A stretch of DNA of 64,000 nt from Blastocatellia bacterium (GTDB lineage: Bacteria; Acidobacteriota; Blastocatellia; Pyrinomonadales; Pyrinomonadaceae). The stretch covers positions 62,001 through 126,000 of the forward strand of contig JAEUQK010000018.1 in NCBI GenBank assembly GCA_016789265.1. The letters run 5' to 3'. The position numbers were made by a program, and so were the translations under genes. This document shows positions 52,469 through 61,070 of this stretch, in pieces (position 1 is the stretch's first letter; each line of letters starts with the position of its first letter). The notes below the pieces were generated by a model. The model was not told where the DNA came from, made no database searches, and saw only the letters and a program-made list of their open reading frames with translations.

Positions 52469-53368
52469 TCAGATCTGGCTTTTTCCGGCAAGTGTGTGCT
52501 TTGTCCGCGCCGAAAATCCGTTGACGCCGGTGATCGGCTGAGCTAACGGGCGGATCGGCGTCGGCCAATTTTCGCGTTCACCGGTTTCCCATGAGATCAC
52601 TAATTGCTCGCCGATCGTCCAACTGCCTTTTCGCCGGTTCGCATCGTCCTTTACCGTGCCCGATGGGTTTTGGTTTATCGAATCAAGCGAATCATATTTC
52701 CCGTTCTTTTTCGCCCATTCAAAAACATATGTTGCACCGCCCGGGATCTTCCATATACCGAGCAGACGTATTGCATTCAATTCGCGTTCGATATACGTGT
52801 CCCACATTATGGGAAAGCGAAGCCACATATCTGTATATCGCAGGGATTCGGCCCAGGCGGCCATCAGATCCGAAGTTTTGAAAAGTTCCCGGAATTTGGG
52901 GTTTCTCACTCCTTGGACCTCGCTTACGTTCGGATTCGCAAATGAATGCCCAAGCGTTGTGTGTCCGTAAACCCACATACCGGGACCGAGCTTTTCCTGC
53001 AGCTTAGTACTGAATCCGCCGGGAAAACCCGCCCAACACGCATAGAGAACAACGGTCGCATCGGTCTTCAGCTTTGGTTTTAGAGCTTCGACAAGCGCGT
53101 CCATATCCTTGTCGGTATGGATCTTTGCACTCCCGAGCTGCGTCTTCCAGCCGTGGCCAAAATACGCAAACACGTCAAGCGATCCGGGACCGTCCGAGAC
53201 GGTCTGTAGAAAATCCTTCTTAGCATTGCTGCCGAGATTGTTGAACGAGCGAAATGAACCGCCAAAAGCATCCGCAAATCGCTTCGCCCCCGGCAGGAAC
53301 GCTCCCGTAGCATCACACTTGTCGTCGCTGTTTGTTGATGGAGTAACGGCAAATACCTGGTAAGACAT
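52469..53368 (-). CDS. Clan-CD/CHAT-like protein with His-Cys dyad
   Basis: ATG 53368 (minus) has GGAGGAAA upstream. The protein carries Y-F-G-H-G-W and, about 40 residues on, V-V-L-Y-A-C-W-A-G-F, the spacing and motifs of caspase/CHAT-type peptidases (His before Gly, then A-C). The rest, about 160 residues, is Trp/Arg-rich with no domain recognised. A protease or peptidase-fold role is likely. It has no signal peptide, so it acts inside the cell or is released another way. Confidence 0.6.
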   Translation of the reverse strand: MSYQVFAVTPSTNSDDKCDATGAFLPGAKRFADAFGGSFRSFNNLGSNAKKDFLQTVSDGPGSLDVFAYFGHGWKTQLGSAKIHTDKDMDALVEALKPKLKTDATVVLYACWAGFPGGFSTKLQEKLGPGMWVYGHTTLGHSFANPNVSEVQGVRNPKFRELFKTSDLMAAWAESLRYTDMWLRFPIMWDTYIERELNAIRLLGIWKIPGGATYVFEWAKKNGKYDSLDSINQNPSGTVKDDANRRKGSWTIGEQLVISWETGERENWPTPIRPLAQPITGVNGFSARTKHTLAGKSQI

Positions 53369-53609
53369 AAATGTTTCCTCCGGATCTTATGGGTAAAGAT
53401 CCATCCTTTGATCCAAATCAAAGCGGGAGTCCATATGACGAGGGTTTTCTAATCGTACACCCAACGACCGGTGCCGGTAAATCCCTGAACATCCTTTAGA
53501 CCGTGACGAGCCCCAAAAGAAATTTTGCGGTCAATGAGCGATTGCGAACGTCCGCCCGCACTGCTTATACTTCATTCCGTATTTCTCTCGATCTGTCGTT
53601 TTCGAAAAA

Positions 53610-54380
53610 ATGAAACTTAAGGGCCGCGCATATTACATACGCAAGACACATCGATACCTGGGTATCTTTATCGGAATTCAGTTTGTCTTGTGGACCCTTG
53701 GCGGGCTGTATTTCAGCTGGACAAACCTGGACGAGATCCACGGCGACCATCTGTATCACGCAATGGCCCAGGTCGATCCGTCGATGGCCATCATATCCCC
53801 GAGCGAGGCGATCAAAGGGAACGTGCCTGACGGCCGTATCGTTGACATGGCAAAGTTGAAGGTAGTCACGGTCTTCGGCGAGCCCTACTATTCGATGATG
53901 TATCGCGATGGCGAGGCCAGGGAGCAATTCCTGCTCATTCATGCCGGGAACGGAAAAGCGAGACAGCCTATCACGGAGGCGGAAGCGAGAATTATAGCCG
54001 CGGGGTCGATGCACGCTGCATCAGGAATTACATCGGTCGACCTTATCTCAAAGGAGATGATGGGCAGCCATCACGAGTATCGCGAAAAGCCTTTGCCCGC
54101 GTGGGCGGTGACGTTCGATCATCCGGAAGGCGTGACCGCGTACGTCGGGGCAAACGACGGCCAGGTCCACGCCGTTCGAACGAACAGCTGGCGCCTTTTC
54201 GATTTTCTATGGATGCTGCACACGATGGATCTCGCCGGCCGCGACAACATAAATAACTATGTCCTTCGCGGTTTTTCGATATTGGGTATCGTCACCGTGA
54301 TGTCCGGCTTTCTGCTTTTCTTTATCAGCTCGAAGAATGTGCGGCGAATCTTGATGGCTGTCAGAAAACGTAACGCCTAG
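53610..54380 (+). CDS. PepSY-domain membrane protein
   Basis: The 256-residue protein begins with R-K-T-H-R-Y-L-G-I-F-I-G-I-Q-F, a membrane helix typical of PepSY-associated proteins, has a PepSY-like periplasmic domain (about 110-200) and a second helix near the C-terminus with L-W-M-L-H-T-M-D preceding it. Related proteins help reduce or move iron or other metals near TonB receptors. It diverges from the CHAT-like gene and its stop overlaps ychF by four bases on the opposite strand. Confidence 0.85.
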   Translation: MKLKGRAYYIRKTHRYLGIFIGIQFVLWTLGGLYFSWTNLDEIHGDHLYHAMAQVDPSMAIISPSEAIKGNVPDGRIVDMAKLKVVTVFGEPYYSMMYRDGEAREQFLLIHAGNGKARQPITEAEARIIAAGSMHAASGITSVDLISKEMMGSHHEYREKPLPAWAVTFDHPEGVTAYVGANDGQVHAVRTNSWRLFDFLWMLHTMDLAGRDNINNYVLRGFSILGIVTVMSGFLLFFISSKNVRRILMAVRKRNA

Positions 54381-55480
54381 ACGTTGAAGCGAAAATCTAC
54401 CACGTCGCCGTCCTGCATTACGTACTCTTTGCCCTCGAGACGGGCGAGGCCTTTTTCGCTGGCAGCTTTCCGCGAACCGCATGCGACCAGATCGTCGTAG
54501 GAAACGATCTCTGCACGAATGAATCCGCGTTCGATATCTGTATGGATCTCGCCCGCGGCCTGCGGAGCTTTAGTGCCGATAGGAATGGTCCACGCGCGAA
54601 CCTCTTTTTCACCCGCAGTCAGGAACGACATCAGCCCGAGCATGTGATAAGCGGCCTTGATCAGCTTGTCCACTCCGCTTGATGTCAGGCCGAGGTCTTT
54701 AAGGTATTCGTCACGCTCTGCCGGATCAAGTGCGACCAGTTCGGCTTCGAGCTTTGCGCAGATCGGTACAACGTCAGAGTTTTCAGCCTTGGCATGCGCA
54801 AGGACCTTTTGAACGTGCGGATTCGATTCGGGATCGGCAAGGGTCGCTTCATCGACATTTGCCGCGTAGATCGTCGGTTTTGAAGTAAGCAGGAACCATT
54901 TCTTAACGATCTCGCGTTCGTCGTCAGAAAGGCCGGCGGCCCGGACAGGACGTCCCTCTTCCAGAACCGGCAAGATCTTTTCGATTATCTCAAGTTCCCG
55001 TTTCGCGTCTTTGTCGCCGCCGGATTTCGCCCCACGCGTGGCCTTGTCTTTACGTTTTTCGATCGAGCCGAGATCGGCCAGAGCAAGTTCGATCTGGATC
55101 GTCTCGATGTCACGGATCGGATCGACCGAGCCTTCGACGTGTACGATGTTCTCATCTTCAAAGCATCTTACGACCTGTATCACTGCGTGCGTCTCACGAA
55201 TATTGGCCAGAAACTGGTTGCCCAGTCCTTCGCCTTTTGACGCGCCGCGAACCAAACCCGCGATGTCAAGAAATTCGACCGTTGCGGGGACGATCTTTTG
55301 TGCGTTATTCAGCTTTTGCAGTACCGCCAGCCGTTCGTCCGGAACCTCGACGACGCCGACGTTCGGCTCGATCGTCGCAAAGGGGTAGTTTGCGGCCAAA
55401 GCCGCTTCCTGAGCGGTAAGGGCATTAAAGAGGGTTGATTTACCGACATTCGGCAACCCGACAATTCCGGCTTGAAGCAT
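54377..55480 (-). CDS. ychF: Redox-regulated ATPase YchF (Obg family)
   Basis: YchF is a ribosome-associated P-loop protein. G1 is G-L-P-N-V-G-K-S-T, the switch region F-A-T-I-E-P-N-V-G, G3 D-I-A-G-L-V, and the TGS-like C-terminus V-M-Q-D-G-D-V-V-D-F-R-F-N-V. It has 367 residues, normal length. It is not in an operon with its flanks. Confidence 0.96.
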   Translation of the reverse strand: MLQAGIVGLPNVGKSTLFNALTAQEAALAANYPFATIEPNVGVVEVPDERLAVLQKLNNAQKIVPATVEFLDIAGLVRGASKGEGLGNQFLANIRETHAVIQVVRCFEDENIVHVEGSVDPIRDIETIQIELALADLGSIEKRKDKATRGAKSGGDKDAKRELEIIEKILPVLEEGRPVRAAGLSDDEREIVKKWFLLTSKPTIYAANVDEATLADPESNPHVQKVLAHAKAENSDVVPICAKLEAELVALDPAERDEYLKDLGLTSSGVDKLIKAAYHMLGLMSFLTAGEKEVRAWTIPIGTKAPQAAGEIHTDIERGFIRAEIVSYDDLVACGSRKAASEKGLARLEGKEYVMQDGDVVDFRFNV

Positions 55481-55530
55481 AGATAAGAATTCCGTCCAAT
55501 ATCAAAACTTCATATTCTAGCTTTCCATAG

Positions 55531-56025
55531 CCAAATAACGAAACGCAGCAACAAAATAAGGCCGCCGTTGCCGGTGCGGGCCTCGTCATATTGGCCGTCA
55601 TCATCGGCGTAATAGCCACGTTTTGGCAAGCACGAGTTGCACAAGCACGACGAGCGAAGGCCGAAAAGCGGTTCAGCGACGTCCGAAACCTCGCGATCTA
55701 CGAAACAGAGCGTGCACGGGCCCAGATCGAACTGGGGAGATTCCGCGACGCCGCACCTGTACTCGAGCGGGTTCTCGAGATCATGATCCCGATCGCCGAT
55801 GCGAATGACGAGCCGACTTACCGGTACGACGTCGCCATCGCCCACCGATTTGCTGCCAAGGCTTATTTCAAGTTAGGAAATAAAGCTAAGGCAGCCGGAT
55901 CGATCGAAAAAGCCATCGCTATCATTCAACAATTGAAGAGTATCGATTCGCTGCGCGACGCCGACAAGGACCTGCCGGCCGAGTTGGAAGCCGAGCGAGC
56001 GGAGTATGCCGGCGACGCGCGTTGA
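55531..56025 (+). pseudogene. Relic of a eukaryote-like Ser/Thr kinase (membrane and TPR part)
   Basis: The frame opens after TAG 55528 and includes A-A-V-A-G-A-G-L-V-I-L-A-V-I-I-G-V-I-A-T-F-W-Q-A-R-V-A, which is the membrane helix that follows the kinase domain in large acidobacterial Ser/Thr kinases, then A-E-K-R-F-S-D-V-R-N-L-A. The next residues jump to a TPR-like tail (R-A-Q-I-E-L-G-R-F-R-D-A-A-P-V-L), so both the kinase domain and an internal stretch are missing. A start at TTG 55591 is possible for a short product, but it looks like a decaying fragment. Confidence 0.65.
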
Positions 56026-56102
56026 CCCTTACAACAGAACCTATCGACAAAAAAGGACGGAGCCGAAGCCCCGCCCATCGAGCGTTCTATCAGGAATATT
56101 AG

Positions 56103-56429
56103 CTAAACAGCAGGAGCCACGTTATGACGACGGAGTGAACGGGCCGCCATCATATCTCGCGCACTCAGAGTGATCTGACGCTGTGTGTCAACGTCATCCG
56201 CGGAAAACTGGGCGGTGATTACCTGCATTGAATTTCTTGGGAGATTTACCAACTCTCCGCGAACGTTGATTATCTCGGCCCGCCCGCTTGAGCCGGTCTT
56301 TATTGTTACCTTTGCATGAGAAGGGAAGACCATCCCTGCATGGGCCTTGACCCACCCGGACGCACCGTCGTGAAGCATTACCTCGCCTTCGACATAAACG
56401 ATCGACATAAGGGTCTCGATCTGGGACAT
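56103..56429 (-). CDS. Hypothetical small protein, FecR-like fold
   Basis: The 108-residue protein has V-Y-V-E-G-E-V-M-L-H-D-G-A-S-G-W-V-K-A-H-A-G-M and K-V-T-I-K-T-G-S-S-G-R-A-E-I, a pattern like the FecR barrel. It has no signal peptide. ATG 56429 has GAGGAG upstream. Function unknown. Confidence 0.65.
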   Translation of the reverse strand: MSQIETLMSIVYVEGEVMLHDGASGWVKAHAGMVFPSHAKVTIKTGSSGRAEIINVRGELVNLPRNSMQVITAQFSADDVDTQRQITLSARDMMAARSLRRHNVAPAV

Positions 56430-56607
56430 ATAGCAAAATCTCCTCTTGTCTATGAATGAATGTATGAATTATTTTCGGCCAAATCGGCCGGACACACAGG
56501 AATGTAACCGATACCGCATCAGATCTCCCCACCTGAATGGGTAGTAATCTGAGCGGAAATACCTTTTCTTTTTCTACGATAATTGAAACAAGGCCCCTAT
56601 CGCCGAC

Positions 56608-58911
56608 CTATTGAGGAAAGTAAGCGTTAGGTATCGGCCTGTCGGTCGCGACTCCAAACTGTAGCGCAGTGTATCCGTCCTGATCCCTGAGAAGATGCCA
56701 AACACCATTTGAAGGCCGATAGACCGCGACATCGGCCGAAGCGTTAGCATCGAAATTGCCAGATACCGGAATGTCTCCGGGCAATCCGAATTCATAGACC
56801 GCAAGGCCCGCTGACGAACGGTTTATCCACCATTGCCCGTCGCGAAAGATCGCAATATCGGTCTTGCCGTCGCCGTCATAATCGGCGGGTGCGAGTTTAT
56901 CGGTCGAGATTCCCCACTGCGTAACCGTAACAGTCTGATCGGAACTTCGCTGGATGTACCAGACGCCGGTCGAGGGCCGATATACCGCAATATCCGACCT
57001 TCCGTCTCCGTCGTAATCTCCCACTACCGGCTTGTCGTCCGGAATGCCCCACTGAAAGATCGATACTGTCGAAAGACTGTCACTATTAAAGATGTACCAG
57101 ATACCGCTAGACGGCCGGTAAACTGCGCGATCCGCCTTACCATCGCCATTGAAATCGCCGGGTACCGGAATGTCTCCGGCCGTGCCCCATTGAAAGATCG
57201 AGACCGTGTTGCCTTTTCCGTAGGAATACCAATTTCCTTCAGAGGTGCGATACACTGCGATGTCCGTTTTCCCGTCGCCGTCGTAATCGGCAGGAACGAG
57301 AACATCGCTCGCAATACCAAAACCGGTGACAGAGATGGTGCTGTTAGAACTTTTCAAGATCCACCAGTTCCCATCTTCCGGGCGGAAGATGCTGATGTCC
57401 GATTTGCCGTCACCATCAAAATCCGCGTTGCGGTTTTTCGGAACCGGCACGCCCGCCACAGGACCATCAGCAATATTTCCGTCGATGTTGAACGTGACGC
57501 CGCCCCAGGTCTCGTTATGAGGTGCCTGCCACTGCTTGATCCGCTGGTGGTTGTTCCATTCGTTTGTCGGAAATGTCGGGAACGAAACGTAGGTCCAAAC
57601 GTTCGGCACATTGTCCCAGCGTGCCATCCATATCGCCTCCATTTTGCTAGCGGCCGGAAGCGTAACCCAATCTTCCTGGGCGTTCTTTGGCGAACCGTAG
57701 GTGCCGGACTTGTAACCAAGTTCCTTGATCCGGTCGGTCCAGCCTTTTAGAAATGCAGTACTCGCCGTTCTGCAGCCGGGAGTGCTGACGGTTTCGTCAT
57801 ACCGCTCCATGTCATAGTAGAGGATCGAACCCGCCGTCAGGCCAATATTCGCGGCGTCGCCGGCAGCGATATCAGCCTCGCCTCGCCCCTGCTGCTCCGC
57901 CGTCGTTGGATCGAAACTAAATTTCGCACTCGTCGCTGACGCGGTGCATGGCGATTGATATCCAACCACGGTCGGGATCAAACCCCAGCCCATTGAAGAA
58001 ACCTGATTGACCCAAGTGGATGTAAGCGTTTGAGAACAGGCACGATTGCGGCCGCTGAAATAGATGTTCGCGTCAAAGAAGTAGGAATTGTCCCACCATA
58101 ACTGCATGCTCGCGACGCTTGAGTTTTGGCATTTATCAAAACCGCGGTTCAGGCTGATCCTCGTCGAACCGCCCGGAGCCGAGAACATCGGCGCGTTACT
58201 TGCGTCAAGCTGCGCGGCCTCGCGTTCGCGCTGCCCCGCTGCCCTTACCTGAGGCGGCGTTGCTTCACGGCCTGAAATAAAAAGCCGTGTTGTCTGGATG
58301 CATCCGGTTTTGAAACCGAAACACTCACCGTTGGTTTCGACGTGCCAATTACCTTTCCGGATCACCGAGGAAACTTCTGCCTCGCTATTCGGTTCGACCG
58401 TGCGCTCGGCAAATTGCCAAGTTTCGCCGCCGTCCGTCGAATGGTAAACGGCTCGGCCGACAAAATTTGAACTCGTCGGCACGCGAAACGTGAGCCTGAG
58501 TTCGCCGAAAGGATCGCCTGAGACGCGGGCACTTTCAAGGTTCAGATCAAGATCGGCGATGTCAGCGATATTCAGGTCGTTTCGCTTCCATGTCGCCCCG
58601 CCGTCTTTGGTCGAGGCGAGCGATATTTGACCTGACTTAGATCCTGTCAAGACCACAAAGCCGACCGATGTGTCAATGAAATATGCGCTCGCGATGAGTT
58701 CGTCAAGAGCTTTGGGAATGGGTAGTGCCGTCCAATTTTCGGAGTCCGAGGTCCTGTAGATCGCACTAGAGGTCGCTACCAGGCCCGATCGTTCGTCAAA
58801 CACCTGAAAGTCTTTGATATATGCCCCGGAGAAACCTGCTGCAAGCAAGGTCCCCGCATAGATCATTGAAGAACAAACCGATGTTAGTAAGAGACGGGCG
58901 ATCATTTTCAT
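56608..58911 (-). CDS. Exported protein with BNR-like, DUF1906 glycoside-hydrolase-like and VCBS domains
   Basis: The 767-residue protein has a signal peptide, a BNR/sialidase-like beta-propeller-type region (about 30-190: S-T-K-D-G-G-A-T-W-K, S-T-D-G-G-E-T-W-Q), a DUF1906-type domain (about 255-490) with G-F-D-K-C and Y-Y-D-M-E-R-Y-D, and about six FG-GAP/VCBS repeats (about 495-767) of the form D-F/Y-D-G-D-G-K-x-D-I-A-V-Y-R-P. VCBS repeats bind calcium and often mediate adhesion. A sugar- or cell-wall-targeted role is possible. Confidence 0.85.
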   Translation of the reverse strand: MKMIARLLLTSVCSSMIYAGTLLAAGFSGAYIKDFQVFDERSGLVATSSAIYRTSDSENWTALPIPKALDELIASAYFIDTSVGFVVLTGSKSGQISLASTKDGGATWKRNDLNIADIADLDLNLESARVSGDPFGELRLTFRVPTSSNFVGRAVYHSTDGGETWQFAERTVEPNSEAEVSSVIRKGNWHVETNGECFGFKTGCIQTTRLFISGREATPPQVRAAGQREREAAQLDASNAPMFSAPGGSTRISLNRGFDKCQNSSVASMQLWWDNSYFFDANIYFSGRNRACSQTLTSTWVNQVSSMGWGLIPTVVGYQSPCTASATSAKFSFDPTTAEQQGRGEADIAAGDAANIGLTAGSILYYDMERYDETVSTPGCRTASTAFLKGWTDRIKELGYKSGTYGSPKNAQEDWVTLPAASKMEAIWMARWDNVPNVWTYVSFPTFPTNEWNNHQRIKQWQAPHNETWGGVTFNIDGNIADGPVAGVPVPKNRNADFDGDGKSDISIFRPEDGNWWILKSSNSTISVTGFGIASDVLVPADYDGDGKTDIAVYRTSEGNWYSYGKGNTVSIFQWGTAGDIPVPGDFNGDGKADRAVYRPSSGIWYIFNSDSLSTVSIFQWGIPDDKPVVGDYDGDGRSDIAVYRPSTGVWYIQRSSDQTVTVTQWGISTDKLAPADYDGDGKTDIAIFRDGQWWINRSSAGLAVYEFGLPGDIPVSGNFDANASADVAVYRPSNGVWHLLRDQDGYTALQFGVATDRPIPNAYFPQ

Positions 58912-59060
58912 ACTGATGGAACTATTCAGATAGCTAATGGATTTGGCAGAAAGTATAGTCTAGTTTGATATTGACCGCCAAGCGGGCTGAGAGCGTTTGA
59001 AGTAGTTTTTATGTTCGGGGCAAATTGGTATACCTTTAACCGAAGTATCCGACGCTAAAA

Positions 59061-61034
59061 ATGCTGACCTCGCTTCTGATCATTGCATTGATAACCGCCG
59101 GCGGTTTTGCGCTGACATACCTATTCGAACGCGATGAACCTTTGATGTGGCGGATCGCGGCGGGGAACGTTATCGGGTCTGCGATCTTCGGAACCCTGAC
59201 ATTCGTAATTGCGATGTTCGTCGGGCTTGGCAGTCCGGCAGTTATCGCTGCGATCGTCATAACCTTTGTCCCGACGGCCCTTATTCTAAAGGGTGAGAGG
59301 AAAAGATCGTTCGACCACGATCTGGCTAAAGCGAAGGGGAAATTGCAAGGGGCAAACCTGAAGAAGTCCCTGCCGTTTTTTTACTACGCCGGGTTTCTGA
59401 TCCTCTTCATCTTGTTTTTCGATCGGGCGATGATCGAAAACGCGCAGGGTATTTTTACGGGCGGCTCGAACAATCTGGGCGACCTGCCGTTTCACCTCGG
59501 AGCGATATTTAGCTTTGCCGACGGTGCCAATTTTCCGCCTCAAAATCCGAACTTTGCCGGCTCGAAATTTTCATATCCGTTCATTGCCGATCTGATCACG
59601 GCCGGAACTCTAAAATTTGGCATCGGGGTCCGCGACGCGATGCTTGTTCAAAATGTCGTGTGGGCATTCTCGTTGTTGGTCCTATTGGAACGTTTCGTTT
59701 ACCGCCTGGTCGGTGGCAAGTCCGCGGCAAAGCTTGCGCCGCCGCTCTTATTCTTTAGCGGCGGTCTCGGCTTCATCTGGTTCTTTGGCGACTTTGGCTC
59801 GCAAGGCGGAGGCTTTGTCGAGTTTCTCAAGCATCTGCCAAAGGACTACACGATCGGCGAAGACTTTAGATGGGGAAATTCGCTGATCACGCTTTTTCTT
59901 ACACAACGAAGCCTCATGCTGGGCATGCCGATCACGTTGATCGTTCTCGGATCTTTGTGGCGGACGTTTAGTTCGGAACACACAAGGGAGAAAGACTCAC
60001 TTGGGCAATTACTGCCAAATTTTATTGTTGGCCTGATCGCTGGCTTGTTGCCGCTTATTCACCTCCACAGCCTGGCCGTGTTGTTCGTGGTCACCGGTTT
60101 TCTACTTCTGTTGAGATCTGATCGTTGGAAGGAATTCGTTGCCTTTGGGATCGGTGTCAGCGTGATGGCGATACCGGAACTCGTTTGGTCGATGGCCGGA
60201 AGCGCAACGCACGCTTCGGAATTCTTTGCATGGCATTTTGGATTTGACGCGCGCGAGACGAACATTGTCTGGTTCTGGATAAAGAATACGGGCCTGCTGT
60301 TTCCGTTGATCGGGGCTGGGATCTATTTGGCGTATACAGCAAAGCAAAGCGAGCCCAATCACGACAAGAAACACGGGAAAGACAAGAAAGAACACATTGA
60401 GTTCACGGGCAAGGAACTTGCATTGTTCTACTTACCATTCGTAATTCTTTTTGTACTCGCAAACGTCGCTAAGCTGGCTCCTTGGGAATGGGACAATATC
60501 AAAGTACTGATCTATTGGTTCCTCGGTTCGATCCCGTTCGTCGTATTTGCATTGGCCTGGATGTGGAACAAGGACACCGCAATGAAAACTGCGGCCGGAA
60601 TTTGCTTCGCGGTCCTGATCGTTTCGGGAGTAATTGACGTTTGGCGGACCGTTTCCGGCCAGATCAACTATCGCGTGTTCGAACCGGACGCGGTCGTCAT
60701 CGCTGATCGTCTGAAGGCATCGACACCGCCGAATGCATTGTTTCTAAACGCGCCGACATATAACACCGCGATCGTCCTTTCCGGACGACGTTCGCTGATG
60801 CGTTATCCCGGACATCTGTCCTCACACGGCATCGATTACCGACAACGCGAAGACGATGTGAAACAGATCTATCGCGGCGGCCCGAACGCTGTCGCATTGA
60901 TGGAAAAGTACGGTATAGAATATGTGCTGATCTCACCGGAAGAACGGGCGAACCTTGGCCCGAATGAGGCGTTCTTCACGCGGTATCCGGTCGCGGCCGA
61001 GGCCGGTCAATTCAAGGTATACAAGATCAAATAA
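59061..61034 (+). CDS. Large GT-C-like membrane protein
   Basis: The 657-residue protein has about 12-14 membrane helices and a periplasmic C-terminal domain (about 560-657). The early loop G-S-N-N-L-G-D-L-P-F-H-L-G-A-I-F-S-F contains D-x-P-F-H, resembling the acidic loop of GT-C glycosyltransferases. The gene lies 36 bases before another GT-C gene and is probably co-transcribed. The exact function is unknown. Confidence 0.72.
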   Translation: MLTSLLIIALITAGGFALTYLFERDEPLMWRIAAGNVIGSAIFGTLTFVIAMFVGLGSPAVIAAIVITFVPTALILKGERKRSFDHDLAKAKGKLQGANLKKSLPFFYYAGFLILFILFFDRAMIENAQGIFTGGSNNLGDLPFHLGAIFSFADGANFPPQNPNFAGSKFSYPFIADLITAGTLKFGIGVRDAMLVQNVVWAFSLLVLLERFVYRLVGGKSAAKLAPPLLFFSGGLGFIWFFGDFGSQGGGFVEFLKHLPKDYTIGEDFRWGNSLITLFLTQRSLMLGMPITLIVLGSLWRTFSSEHTREKDSLGQLLPNFIVGLIAGLLPLIHLHSLAVLFVVTGFLLLLRSDRWKEFVAFGIGVSVMAIPELVWSMAGSATHASEFFAWHFGFDARETNIVWFWIKNTGLLFPLIGAGIYLAYTAKQSEPNHDKKHGKDKKEHIEFTGKELALFYLPFVILFVLANVAKLAPWEWDNIKVLIYWFLGSIPFVVFALAWMWNKDTAMKTAAGICFAVLIVSGVIDVWRTVSGQINYRVFEPDAVVIADRLKASTPPNALFLNAPTYNTAIVLSGRRSLMRYPGHLSSHGIDYRQREDDVKQIYRGGPNAVALMEKYGIEYVLISPEERANLGPNEAFFTRYPVAAEAGQFKVYKIK

Positions 61035-61070
61035 GTACTGGCCAAAAAAGGAATCCGTAGTCAACCCTGT

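Noticed and set aside
56608..57420. DNA repeat array or CRISPR-like structure
   Set aside because: The periodicity comes from protein VCBS repeats with diverged codons, not from identical DNA repeats with unique spacers.
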